A stretch of 64,000 nucleotides of DNA from Desulfurococcus amylolyticus Z-533 (GTDB taxonomy: Archaea > Thermoproteota > Thermoprotei_A > Sulfolobales > Desulfurococcaceae), in NCBI RefSeq assembly GCF_000513855.1, contig NZ_KI911318.1, forward strand, positions 993,327 through 1,057,326, given 5' to 3'. How positions within the stretch are numbered: the first letter of the stretch is position 1; each line of letters begins with the position of its first letter. The notes under the pieces were generated by a model. It did not search any database and had not been told where the DNA came from. It worked only from the letters and a program-made list of their open reading frames with translations. Shown here one piece after another: positions 42,901-51,413 of this stretch. Both the position numbers and the translations under genes were made by a program.

Positions 42901-44016
42901 CTATAGCATCAGCAATGGTTTAAGCCTGTGTGAAAGCACTCTAACACCCTTCCTGGTCACCAATACATCTTCCTCCATTCTCACGCCATACCTACCGTTA
43001 AAATACACGCCCGGCTCAATAGTGAAGACCATCCCTGGCTCAAGCAGTGTCGAGCCTCCAAGCCTAAGATATGGGGGTTCATGTACAGCTATACCTATTC
43101 CATGGCCTAACCCATGTATGAATCTCTCATGTAAGCCGTATTTCTCAAGTTTTTTAACAGCTTTCTCAGCAACATCACCAGCTTTAATGCCTGGGTAGAT
43201 ACTGTCAATGGATTCCCAGAGCGCCTCCTCTACTGCTTCCAGGCTCCTTCTTTCATCAGGGGTGGGTCTGCCCCATGTAATCATCCTCGTTAAATCACTG
43301 CATCTACCCCTGTATTTAACACCCACATCAATTAACACGAGATCTCTCCTACCCAGCTTCTTACTACCTGGTAGAATATGGGGATAGCTATTACCTGGTT
43401 TAAATGCTATAATTGGGTCGAACGCGTACTTCTTCACTCCTTCCCTTCTCACTCTTTCCTCAAAGAAACCTGCGAGCTCGGCCTCTGTAACGCCCTCCGA
43501 TATATTGTCCTGGATCGTCTTTATCCCCTTTATGGTTATATCAACTGCCTTCCTGATGGCCTCTATTTCCTTCTCGTCCTTAATCATTCTATGCTTCCAC
43601 ACGTCTCCTGAGATATCGACTACTCTATCGCTGTGGGTTTCCTGCTGGATCGGGGTGTCTTGAAGCTGTTTGTCAATACCTATCTTACTGCTTTTATCGA
43701 TTATTTCCTTCAGGATCTCCCTGTAGTCTTTTTCAACTATCCTTGCATCACTAGGCTTCAGGGTTTTCGAGTAGGCATATACCTCTACTTCTCCCGGAAG
43801 TGAATCCCTGTATCTATAGTATTCGAGGAGCGGGACATATATACTTACACCTCCACCTCTGGTCGCATGTAGCAGTAGCGTGGCATCAGCCACTGTCTCC
43901 ACACCAGTATAATACTCTATATTTTCAGGGGAGACCAATACTATGTCCTGTAATCCATGGGACTCCATGAGACTTACGAGTTTCCCTATCCTTAATTCCC
44001 TACTCATATCATTCAA
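42901..44016 (-). CDS. Xaa-Pro dipeptidase/aminopeptidase (peptidase M24)
   Basis: 371 residues with creatinase-like N-domain and pita-bread catalytic domain. Metal ligands: LIDVGVKYRGRCSDLTRMI (two Asp), HGLGHGIGIAVHEPP (His), FTIEPGVYF (Glu), VRMEEDVLV (Glu). Cleaves X-Pro peptides in the cytosol. ATG 44016 or the ATG at 44007 may be the start; both follow AGGGTTGA. Confidence 0.94.
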   Translation of the reverse strand: MNDMSRELRIGKLVSLMESHGLQDIVLVSPENIEYYTGVETVADATLLLHATRGGGVSIYVPLLEYYRYRDSLPGEVEVYAYSKTLKPSDARIVEKDYREILKEIIDKSSKIGIDKQLQDTPIQQETHSDRVVDISGDVWKHRMIKDEKEIEAIRKAVDITIKGIKTIQDNISEGVTEAELAGFFEERVRREGVKKYAFDPIIAFKPGNSYPHILPGSKKLGRRDLVLIDVGVKYRGRCSDLTRMITWGRPTPDERRSLEAVEEALWESIDSIYPGIKAGDVAEKAVKKLEKYGLHERFIHGLGHGIGIAVHEPPYLRLGGSTLLEPGMVFTIEPGVYFNGRYGVRMEEDVLVTRKGVRVLSHRLKPLLML

Positions 44017-44092
44017 CCCTAGTAATCAATGAGTTATTAATGCTTGAAACAAATATAAACTATGGAGGTATTGTGAATGCGTGGTGATATAC

Positions 44093-44308
44093 TTGAGCAT
44101 TGAGGTAAAGTGTCCTAAAGACAATAATACAATGATACTTGTCTTGGAGTCCGAGAAACTTAGCGATGGTACAGTGAAGGCATACTTCAACTATAGGTGT
44201 CCTATCTGCGGCTTCAAGCTAGAGGTAGAGAGAATAGAGATAACACGCAGCGGTGAGGCTATAAGTATTAAAAAGACTTTTACCCCTCCTCCTTCCCAAC
44301 AACATTAG
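44093..44308 (+). CDS. Small zinc-ribbon protein
   Basis: About 71 residues from TTG 44093, behind GGTGA; a GTG at 44081 is possible. Cysteines VKCPKD near the start and YRCPICGFKLE later give three to four ligands, a degenerate zinc ribbon. Ends in TPPPSQQH. Function unknown; it converges on the following gene with a 29-base overlap. Confidence 0.65.
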   Translation: MSIEVKCPKDNNTMILVLESEKLSDGTVKAYFNYRCPICGFKLEVERIEITRSGEAISIKKTFTPPPSQQH

Positions 44309-44687
44309 ACTGTTTTAAAGACTCCTCGCCTAAGCCATAATCCCTTTGCATGGTTCTACCCTTAGCTACGAGAACCTCTCTAATAGTTTTTCTAACCAGT
44401 TCAAGAGCCTCCATTGATTCCGTTTTAGCAACATATTCGCCATCTTCACTCCTCCCAAACACAACTATGTGCCCTGTATTCTCCTCAATTAATTTGAGGA
44501 TAAGCTTGTTAAGTCCGCCGGCAGGTACCTTCATTGAGTGCCAGCCCTTGATAGATGGGGGTTTATCAACTGTTTCACCAACTAACACGTATCTAAGGCT
44601 CTTCCTACCCTTAGATACAACCACCTGTTTCAACCTGCCTGTTACACGTATCCAGCGGTTTCCACGTAGCTCCAGGTATACCTCCAT
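44280..44687 (-). CDS. Hypothetical protein
   Basis: 135 residues, basic, beta-rich start (MEVYLELRGNRWIRVTGRLK, SLRYVLVGETVDKPPSIKGW) and a helical C-terminus (SMEALELVRKTIREVLVAKG). ATG 44687 lies behind GGAGGAT. I do not recognise the family. The upstream gap to 45063 holds a possible guide RNA. Confidence 0.65.
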   Translation of the reverse strand: MEVYLELRGNRWIRVTGRLKQVVVSKGRKSLRYVLVGETVDKPPSIKGWHSMKVPAGGLNKLILKLIEENTGHIVVFGRSEDGEYVAKTESMEALELVRKTIREVLVAKGRTMQRDYGLGEESLKQSNVVGKEEG

Positions 44688-44949
44688 AGCTGTATCCTCC
44701 CATAAATTGATCCATGACTAAACAGGAACTCTGGGTAAACTACCTTGATGCCGCTATCATGGGGACCAATGTCTTATAGTGGTGAATGAACTTATAAGCT
44801 TTCAGCTTCATTTAACCAGGCTCCGAATTGCCCGGTGTCTTGTAGACGATTAGTCTTTAATATTATTGAAGCATCTCTAGAAACAGGGTCTTCCTTGGGG
44901 GAATGCTGTCACGATGATTAAATAAGGAGTTTACACATAGCGAGGATCC

Positions 44950-45010
44950 GGGATGACCGGGCAGAGACGTACTGAGTTGATGATGTAGGTGGAGCGACTG
45001 GGACTCCTGA
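44950..45010 (+). ncRNA. Possible C/D box guide RNA
   Basis: In a gene-free gap the boxes appear in the right order: C-like GGGATGA (44950), D' CTGA (44972), C'-like TTGATGA (44977) and D CTGA (45007). The first spacer is 15 bases, within range; the second is 23, longer than usual. AGGAGT upstream can pair with ACTCCT just before the D box. Each C box has one mismatch, so this is tentative. Confidence 0.33.
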
Positions 45011-45062
45011 ATAAACTATTTAACTAGGTTTTGACAATACCTTTTCACATAGGTGTGAATAT

Positions 45063-46208
45063 ATGACAAGCTACATGGATGTTGTTAAGGAAGTGGAGAA
45101 AATCCTATGGCCTAAACCCATGAAGCTATTCACAGCAGGACCTGTTGCATGCTTTCCAGAAGTCCTTGAAGCCATGAAGATACAGCAATTAAGCCACAGG
45201 AGTAAGGAATACCAGGAATTACACAAGGATACCGTTAAAAGGCTCGCCGACTTCCTCCTTGCTAGAAAAGCCACTGTTTTACTGATACCATCAAGTGGTA
45301 CAGGCTTCATGGAGGCTAGTGTGAGAAACGCTGTTACCCCTAGAGGTAAGGTGCTTGTAACAGTGATAGGTGAGTTCGGGAACAGGTATAAGGAGGCTGT
45401 TGAGAGGAATGGCAGGATACCAATAGTATTGGAGAAGCCGCTGGGTAAACCAGTCATACCAGAAGAGCTGGATGACGCGCTAAAGAAGAACCCTGATGTA
45501 GAGGCAGTCACGATAACATATAATGAAACCAGTACAGGAGTATTAAACCCGTTGAAAGAGCTGGCCAAGGTGGTGAAGGAACATGGTAAACTACTCTTCG
45601 TTGACGCTGTTTCAGCTATGGGTGCAGCTGATATCAGGGTGGACGAATGGGGCATAGACCTAGTCTTCGCCAGTAGCCAGAAAGCATTTGGTGTTCCCCC
45701 AGGCCTCGCTATGGCTGCTGTAAGCGAGGAAGTATTTGAGAAAGCGAAAAAGATACCCGAGAGAGGACTATACTTTGACCTACTGGAGATAAAGGAGTTC
45801 CTTGAGAAACAGTGGTCTACGCCAACGACGCCACCAATTCCACAAATAGCAGGCCTCAACGTCGCACTGAGAATAGTTGAGAAGATGGGTGGGAGAGAAG
45901 CATGGCTTAGAATGTATGCTGAGAGAGCTGAGAAGATTAGGAGGGGTGTGCTGGAACTCGGCTTAAAACTCTTCGCAGAACCAGGCTATTATAGCCCTAC
46001 AATAACAGTTGTATATAATCCCCCCGGAGTCAAGGGGCCAGTGATATACGAGGAGCTTAGAAAGAGAGGCATTGAAATAGCTAAAGGATATGGTAAGGTG
46101 AAAGACGAGACCTTCAGGATAGGACACATGGGCTATATAACCGAGAAGGATATAGAGGACTTATTCAGGAACCTGAAGGAGGTACTTACAGCCGTCAGCA
46201 GGTTCTGA
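45063..46208 (+). CDS. Class V aminotransferase (serine/alanine-glyoxylate type)
   Basis: 381 residues, PLP-dependent, fold type I. FTAGPVACFPEVLEAM and QQLSHRSKEYQELHKD at the N-terminus, PSSGTGFMEASVRN for phosphate binding, FVDAVSAMGAADIRVDEWGI with the cofactor Asp, and Lys in FASSQKAFGVPPG. Likely serine-pyruvate or alanine-glyoxylate transamination. ATG 45063 lies behind AGGTGTG. Its TGA stop falls inside the left end of an R1 element (46201), so the final residues may derive from an insertion. Confidence 0.94.
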   Translation: MTSYMDVVKEVEKILWPKPMKLFTAGPVACFPEVLEAMKIQQLSHRSKEYQELHKDTVKRLADFLLARKATVLLIPSSGTGFMEASVRNAVTPRGKVLVTVIGEFGNRYKEAVERNGRIPIVLEKPLGKPVIPEELDDALKKNPDVEAVTITYNETSTGVLNPLKELAKVVKEHGKLLFVDAVSAMGAADIRVDEWGIDLVFASSQKAFGVPPGLAMAAVSEEVFEKAKKIPERGLYFDLLEIKEFLEKQWSTPTTPPIPQIAGLNVALRIVEKMGGREAWLRMYAERAEKIRRGVLELGLKLFAEPGYYSPTITVVYNPPGVKGPVIYEELRKRGIEIAKGYGKVKDETFRIGHMGYITEKDIEDLFRNLKEVLTAVSRF

Positions 46209-46398
46209 ATTCTTGTAAATATTTTTGAACACGTTTTATTCTCTCGACGTCTCTACTCGCTTTCCTCGATGACTATTGCTTTTACTTTTCTCCCGGTATT
46301 CTCTGGGTGGGTATACAAGGTATTCCCCCGCTGTGAAGGGTGAAGCAGGTAGCCAGAAATATCTACAGGCAATCACAGGTATTCACCAGACCCGAACC
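46201..46398 (+). repeat. R1 element copy c
   Basis: 198 bases, the shortest R1 copy, same orientation as 8041-8364. Left end GGTTCTGAATTCTTGTAAAT, right end ATCTACAGGCAATCACAGG and CAGACCCGAACC; the two ends are imperfect inverted repeats. The interior ACTTTTCTCCCGGTATTCTC matches the other copies with internal deletions. Overlaps the stop codon of the aminotransferase gene. Confidence 0.7.
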
Positions 46399-46421
46399 AT
46401 GTCCTACAGGGCTAGTTAGGG

Positions 46422-47102
46422 CTACTTCTCCAAGTATTCTTCGACATCCTTCCTCAAGTCTCTCGCAAGCTCCCTAATCTTCTCTGCTTTCTCAAGGGCT
46501 TTCTCAATCCAATCCCTGCTCGCTTCAATACCTTTCCTAGTGAAGTAGGCTATAGCCTCGCTCCTGCTCTTGAATACTCCTGCTTCTACGAGTTTGTCTA
46601 TTACCTCCATGTCCTCCTTCCTAACCCTCGCAGATACAACTAGCGTAGTCCCGGGTAGCCTAGCTATCCTGCCTACTACCTCGGCAACCCTTTCAGCAAG
46701 GTCTTGCGCGAGCTTTGTAGCAGTAGACGCTATCTCGGCGAGGCTCCTAGAGATAGTGTCGCTGACGCTTAAAGCGGATTCTACAGCTCTCCTACCGTAC
46801 CTCTCCGACACTGTCTCAACAATAGACCTTACCCTCTCGAGCTGTTGCCTAAGCCCTGTTCTAAAGTCTTCTAGAGCTTTCTCGAGAACACTATTCTCAA
46901 CCCTACCCCCGTATTCTTCAAGCTTCTTCGTGGAATCGGCTATTTCCCTAAGAACATTCTCCACGCCCTCCCTGAGGGATTTTAGAGCTGCCTCCCTATC
47001 CCCTTTCTCGATAGCTTCTCTAACCCTAGCCTCGAGAGAATCTACTTCGACTTTCACCTTGTAGACTAGTTCTTCAACCAGTTTCTTGTATTCATCGCTC
47101 AA
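46422..47102 (-). CDS. Coiled-coil protein with C-terminal ribbon-helix-helix domain
   Basis: 226 residues. Residues 1-140 are a continuous charged coiled coil (EARVREAIEKGDREAALKSL, GLRQQLERVRSIVETVSERY). Residues about 150-195 match a CopG-type RHH: TTLVVSARVRKEDMEVIDKL then FKSRSEAIAYFTRKGIEAS. A further helix closes the protein. TTG 47102 (AGGTGGAAG upstream) is preferred to GTG 47120. RHH proteins bind DNA as dimers; the long coil suggests a chromatin-organising or partner-binding role. Divergent from the next surface protein. Confidence 0.75.
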   Translation of the reverse strand: MSDEYKKLVEELVYKVKVEVDSLEARVREAIEKGDREAALKSLREGVENVLREIADSTKKLEEYGGRVENSVLEKALEDFRTGLRQQLERVRSIVETVSERYGRRAVESALSVSDTISRSLAEIASTATKLAQDLAERVAEVVGRIARLPGTTLVVSARVRKEDMEVIDKLVEAGVFKSRSEAIAYFTRKGIEASRDWIEKALEKAEKIRELARDLRKDVEEYLEK

Positions 47103-47216
47103 GGCTTCCACCTGTAACACATATTACAATATTACACTACTACAGGAGGGGTTTAAAAACTTGACAAGGTAGCCCAGCATATTACATTAATAGTTTTGTA
47201 TAAGAGGGGTATACTA

Positions 47217-47798
47217 GTGAGTTATATAAGGCTGTTTCCTAAGTTTTATCATGGGGGCTTAAACTTGTTCTACAGGATTATACTAGTTGCGGTAGGCTTA
47301 GCACTAGCGGGTTTTATAGCTTTTGCTTCAATAACCAATATATTCGTTGTAAACATCAGAGGCGCTGTAAACGTGCCCCGGCCGATATTTGAGAGGAGCA
47401 TTGAGATCGAGATCAATGCGTCCAGCGGTTCTAGAACAATAGACTTAGGCACCGTGACAATACCTGGAGACGGCTATTTCAAGGTTGAAGCCTACAGCAG
47501 TATCCTAGATAAGGGTTTCAGAATCATATTGAACGGTGTCCTCAGGCTCGAGCCTGTATACAAGCCGTTGACGGGTAATTCGAGCGTAAGCATTAGCATG
47601 CCATGCCTACTCGTGGTAAACACTACATGCTACAGAGTGATGGTTATTATACCAGGGTATGACACGCCTGTGAGGATATCGGGGGGAGAGTATAGGGCGA
47701 GCCTGGATATCACTTGGGGCGAAGCAGAGGGGACAGGGTCTTTCCAGCTGGTTATCAAAGGCCTATACAGTGAGAGCCCGTTCCAGCCGTTGACATAG
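47217..47798 (+). CDS. Signal-anchored surface protein, unknown family
   Basis: 193 residues from GTG 47217, behind GAGGGGT; TTG 47196 and TTG 47265 are alternatives. One N-terminal membrane helix (IILVAVGLALAGFIAFASIT) and an extracellular beta-rich domain with NxS/T sites and two Cys (PCLLVVNTTCYRV). No C-terminal anchor. No family recognised. It is divergent from the RHH coiled-coil gene with 114 bases between. Confidence 0.65.
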   Translation: MSYIRLFPKFYHGGLNLFYRIILVAVGLALAGFIAFASITNIFVVNIRGAVNVPRPIFERSIEIEINASSGSRTIDLGTVTIPGDGYFKVEAYSSILDKGFRIILNGVLRLEPVYKPLTGNSSVSISMPCLLVVNTTCYRVMVIIPGYDTPVRISGGEYRASLDITWGEAEGTGSFQLVIKGLYSESPFQPLT

Positions 47799-47984
47799 GA
47801 TACGCTTAGAGCTTTTCACGACTCTAGGAGAGGGTTTACGAGAGCAGATGCTTACCCCATGTTGGGCATTAGGCTTAGACACCGTTTCACCTAGGTCGCC
47901 TAGTAAGCATGCATCAAATCCGTCTACCTTGTTTAAAGCGTATTTTACATACCCTGCTAGAGCGGCCCGGGCTTCTCACCGTAT

Positions 47985-48447
47985 TTAACCCATACTGTCT
48001 TCGAGTATACTATCGTCTCGTTGAAGCTCCTGTGTATTGCTGTAAGTAGGCCGAGGAATTTCCTTGCTTTGGAGCAAGCATTTTGACACAAGGTATGGGA
48101 AGGTGGGTGTTGAGAATACGTTGAAAGATGTTGAAACCATGCTCTTAAACCTACTCCTCCTGAGAGGGCCTCTCAGCCGTGTTAGTGAGGCAAAAACTAT
48201 TTTAAAACCACCCTTCTCCTCGACGTCTACGAGCAACCTCCTGCTTTTCGCAAGCGGGTCTACGGCCTCTATACTGTTAACTCCTATTGCTGTGCTCCTA
48301 CCCGCGTACTCTATCCTACCCCTAGCCAAGATAGTGCCGGTACCTCAGCTATTTTGTAGCCTTGTGCTGTTACTGCTGTTAGTACCTCTAGGTTTACAAT
48401 CTCTTTATTCTCTATCTTGTTTTTGGTGGTAAGTGTAGAAGCAGTGG
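47985..48447 (-). pseudogene. Frameshifted gene fragment
   Basis: Two minus-strand frames continue each other: KEIVNLEVLTAVTAQGYKIA (second frame) and ARGRIEYAGRSTAIGVNSIE, then DPLAKSRRLLVDVEEKGGFK in the first. The change of frame near 48320 and loss of a recognised start show decay. The upstream edge is the R4 repeat, also present at 20.4 kb, so both sites may be relics of one gene family. Function unknown. The gap 47799-47984 shows nothing else. Confidence 0.5.
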
Positions 48448-48464
48448 GTATGAGGGGTTGCCCC
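48390..48464 (-). repeat. R4 repeat copy
   Basis: Reverse-complement match to 20368-20441 over about 74 bases, with one G-run length difference and a few changes at the outer edge. On the minus strand it reads toward the frameshifted gene fragment (TASTLTTKNKIENK), so the repeat could be the 5' part of that gene. Confidence 0.75.
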
Positions 48465-48495
48465 TGATCACCGTTGGAACAACATATAGTTAGAA

Positions 48496-48585
48496 TGGGC
48501 CCGCGGGGACTTGAACCCCGGGCCTCCGCCTCTCTCAAACCGGGCTTGTAAGGGCGGCGTCCTAACCAGGCTAGACGACGGGCCC
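48496..48585 (-). tRNA. tRNA-Val (TAC) with 15-base intron
   Basis: 90 bases. Acceptor GGGCCCG/CGGGCCC, D-arm TCTAGCCTGGTTAGGA, anticodon stem CCGCC/GGCGG. The loop is CTTACA-intron-A; the intron is about 15 bases (AGCCCGGTTTGAGAG) after position 37, the canonical archaeal site for bulge-helix-bulge splicing. T-arm CGGGGTTCAAGTCCCCG. Discriminator A. Confidence 0.93.
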
Positions 48586-48660
48586 TTCCTCATTATATGG
48601 ATAGACCGGGGTTAAAAATTCTTTACAATATATTATCAATGTGGAGAACCGGGTGATTGC

Positions 48661-49914
48661 TTGTCTTCTATCCCACAAAGCAGTCTACACGATGTATGCG
48701 TCTCAATTGCCTCCTCTATGCTTGGATTAAATGTGGCTAAGGAGATTCTGAGACAGCTCGCCGAGAAGATACGTGGTCCACGGTTAATAGGCTTAGTTAC
48801 CGAGTCTAATATAGCCAGGTATCCTGCCTGTGATCTGAGTATCATTATAGTTGCAACAGGGGGTACAGAGCACATATTACAGGGGATTGCTAATAATTCA
48901 CGCAGTGTTGCCCTGCTCTACAATAATAAATATAATAGCCTGCCAGCCACCATAGAGTTCCTCGCATACCATAGAGAACAAGGGAGAGAACCCTTAATGG
49001 TTACCGGTTACAGGGACATAGAACATCTAGTGGAATTAGTGGAGAGGTTGTCAAGGATATACTCGGCGGTATGTAGGCTGAGGAAAGCTAAGCTGGGTGT
49101 GATAGGAGGTATAAGCGATTGGCTTATCTACAGCAGGGTAGGCAGTGAATACTTAAAATCCCTCATGGATCTCCAGTTATCATACATAGATACCGAGGAA
49201 TTGATCAAGGCATATAACGAGGCAGTGGTGAATGCGAGTGAGATAAATGATATACTTGGAAGAGCCCATGAAACACTTGTCACCAGTGAAGAAGTGGCTA
49301 AAGCGCTTAGATTATATAAGGCATTACAAGCCTTAATCACCCGTTACAACCTCGATGGATTCACAATAAAATGCTTTGATATAATACCCCGTTTAAAGAC
49401 GACGTCCTGCCTTGCCCTAGCACTATTCAACACAATGCTTATACCAGCGTCTTGTGAGGGAGACATACCACTATTAATCTCGATGGCTCTAGGCGAGTGG
49501 ATTACGTTGAAACCGGTTTTTATGGCTAATATAGCCGAGATCACAAGTGACAGCATAGTGCTCGCACACTGCACGTCTCCAATAATAGGTGGCTACACAT
49601 TAGTGACGCATTTTGAATCAGGGCTTGGAGTCAGCTTACGCGTGGATTATAGAGTGGGGGACAAGGTGACTGTTTACAGGCTTGACAACAAGGTCTCCAC
49701 TCTCAGACTCGGTGTAGGCTATATTGAGAGGCATGAGTGGAGTGAGAACATGTGTAGGACACAGGTCCGCGTTAAATTGCTTGGAGCTGAGAAGATCCTT
49801 AGAGAGAGTATTGGGAATCACTATGCCTTAATAATAGGGGACTATATAGATGATCTAGTGGCAGCGGCCAAGTTGCTTGGTACATCCATAGACTACTTTA
49901 ATGTTCGTGCTTAA
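48661..49914 (+). CDS. Sugar isomerase-like protein (fucose/arabinose isomerase family)
   Basis: 417 residues similar in layout to the archaeal/thermophile L-fucose isomerase-like group (COG2407): LGVIGGISDWLIYSRVGSEY, CFDIIPRLKTTSCLALALFN, EGDIPLLISMALGEWITLKP, VLAHCTSPIIGGYTLVTHFE. The last parts give the Glu, Asp and His used for the metal in this family. TTG 48661 lies behind GGGTGA. It converges on TFB with a 4-base overlap. The sugar substrate is not evident. Confidence 0.82.
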   Translation: MSSIPQSSLHDVCVSIASSMLGLNVAKEILRQLAEKIRGPRLIGLVTESNIARYPACDLSIIIVATGGTEHILQGIANNSRSVALLYNNKYNSLPATIEFLAYHREQGREPLMVTGYRDIEHLVELVERLSRIYSAVCRLRKAKLGVIGGISDWLIYSRVGSEYLKSLMDLQLSYIDTEELIKAYNEAVVNASEINDILGRAHETLVTSEEVAKALRLYKALQALITRYNLDGFTIKCFDIIPRLKTTSCLALALFNTMLIPASCEGDIPLLISMALGEWITLKPVFMANIAEITSDSIVLAHCTSPIIGGYTLVTHFESGLGVSLRVDYRVGDKVTVYRLDNKVSTLRLGVGYIERHEWSENMCRTQVRVKLLGAEKILRESIGNHYALIIGDYIDDLVAAAKLLGTSIDYFNVRA

Positions 49915-50780
49915 AGTAAAACCTCTATGTCAACGTCTTTTATGATTGAGCCATACGCGTTCCTTATAGCTACATCGCTAAGGCCCACGGTTTCAGCAAC
50001 CTCAACCTGGTTCCTCTTATTATTGGTGAGAATCCCTGCTAGATATACTGCTGCGGCTGCCAGGCTCGTCGGGCTTTTACCGCTTATAAATCCCTGTTCC
50101 TCGGTCACTGATATAATATAGTTCGCCATAGTCTCAACGATCGGTGGAGCATTCAGCTTGCGTATAATATAACCCACGTAATGCCTCGGATCAAAGTTTT
50201 CCCTGGAAATCTTTATATTGCTATTAGATTCACGTATTAACCTCACTCCCTCCCATAAGTCTTTCTCATCGACGTTTAGCTCTGATATAAATACCTTTAA
50301 AGACTTAGGGGTATCATTAATCCTATACGATAAATAGATAGCTGCTATGATTATCTTTCTCAATGTACTCTCCTTGTAATTCTTATCCTTTACCGCTTCA
50401 TGGACAAGTTTTGCAGCTGTCTCCTTTACAGCTGGCGGAGGATTAATGAGCTTCAGATACTCGTTTAACTCCTGTAGCGCTTTTTTAAGCTTCCTATCCT
50501 TCTTCTCAACCTTTATCTCACTGTTAACTCTAACCCAGCTCCTTCCTTGTTTCAGGTGTTGCATGAAGCAACCAGATATCTCAGTCCCTCCTACACCATG
50601 GTCATGAACCATGTTTGTAAACATGCCACTGTACCGTGGGGTATTGTTATTCTTCAAGAAGCCCTCGAAACCCTGATAGATAGGCTTCTCATTAAACACG
50701 AAGCCGCATGACTGACATATATAGCTGTTTGAATCTGGATCGAATATTATGTTTGTGCCGCCACAGTTGGGACACTTCAA
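49911..50780 (-). CDS. tfb: Transcription initiation factor TFB (TFIIB)
   Basis: 289 residues. N-terminal zinc ribbon CPNCGGTNII...CQSCG, then two cyclin-like repeats (ETAAKLVHEAVKDKNYKEST; VETMANYIISVTEEQGFISG) with SPTSLAAAAVYLAGILTNNK and a recognition helix VEVAETVGLSDVAIRNAYGS. It recruits RNA polymerase to TBP-bound promoters. The B-reader linker is divergent. TTG 50780 is behind GGGGTGAG and overlaps gar1. Confidence 0.96.
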   Translation of the reverse strand: MKCPNCGGTNIIFDPDSNSYICQSCGFVFNEKPIYQGFEGFLKNNNTPRYSGMFTNMVHDHGVGGTEISGCFMQHLKQGRSWVRVNSEIKVEKKDRKLKKALQELNEYLKLINPPPAVKETAAKLVHEAVKDKNYKESTLRKIIIAAIYLSYRINDTPKSLKVFISELNVDEKDLWEGVRLIRESNSNIKISRENFDPRHYVGYIIRKLNAPPIVETMANYIISVTEEQGFISGKSPTSLAAAAVYLAGILTNNKRNQVEVAETVGLSDVAIRNAYGSIIKDVDIEVLL

Positions 50781-51043
50781 CGTCTCTCACCCCTTTTATA
50801 CTTTCTCTGGGAGGCTAGATAATAGTAGAGGATCGTGGAGGAGGGGGCCAGATCCTTGCTCTCTAGCTTCACTACTACTCTGGGGTCGTCAACCCTACCG
50901 ATAACATCTACTATCCTGCCTATTCTTCTATTGTTCTCATCATATACTGAGGAATTAACTAGTTTTAAGACGTCCCGTGTAGAGGGTTTTACAATGAGGA
51001 ATCCATCCCTGGTAGAAATCTCTACCATACCAAGCTTATTCAT
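50777..51043 (-). CDS. gar1: H/ACA RNP protein Gar1-like
   Basis: 88 residues. Gar1 core RIGRIVDVIGRVDDPRVVVK and the strand VEISTRDGFLIVKPS fit the six-stranded barrel of the pseudouridylation complex. Basic tail YKRGERR. ATG 51043 is chosen over GTG 51052, which lies in the ribosome region. The gar1-tfb pairing is common in archaea and supports both calls. Confidence 0.88.
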   Translation of the reverse strand: MNKLGMVEISTRDGFLIVKPSTRDVLKLVNSSVYDENNRRIGRIVDVIGRVDDPRVVVKLESKDLAPSSTILYYYLASQRKYKRGERR

Positions 51044-51409
51044 AAGTATCACTCTGGTATTACCATCACTATATTACTTTAAACTCATAGTTCATATATA
51101 AGGCGTATACCATATAAACACTACATTATTCAAAAAATATGTAATACATGGGTTTTTAAATAAAGTGCTCAACAATAAAATAATACATTAACGCATATAA
51201 TTAAATACTTCACTATTAAGGAATATACAGACATCAAACTCTATATATCGCTAGCACACCCCTCAGAGATTCACAGCTGAAAACCATTTCCTAGAAGCAT
51301 AAAGCTTAAACCATGAGCCTCGCCAAGTTGTTTCTGGTTTTATAATGGTTTGTATGTGTTGGTGTTAGTCTTCTGCTATTATTATATTATTGCATATACT
51401 TTTTGCCGT
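51044..51409. other. A/T-rich intergenic region without a recognised gene
   Basis: About 365 bases, much more A/T-rich than its neighbours. No open frame with a ribosome site is seen on either strand. It contains the gar1-tfb promoter at the left and several TATA-like stretches. I see no origin-type repeats or long inverted repeat. Confidence 0.5.
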
Positions 51410-51413
51410 GTAG

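Noticed and set aside
45071-45859. 262-residue minus-strand open frame opposite the aminotransferase
   Set aside because: Antisense shadow of a clear PLP-enzyme gene; Ser/Ala-rich composition and no ribosome site.
46570-47064. 164-residue plus-strand open frame opposite the RHH coiled-coil gene
   Set aside because: Shadow frame: Ser/Thr/Leu-rich complement of a Glu/Lys coiled coil.
51044-51409. A/T-rich gap as a replication origin
   Set aside because: No repeated origin-box motifs and no cdc6/orc1 or whiP gene nearby in the window.
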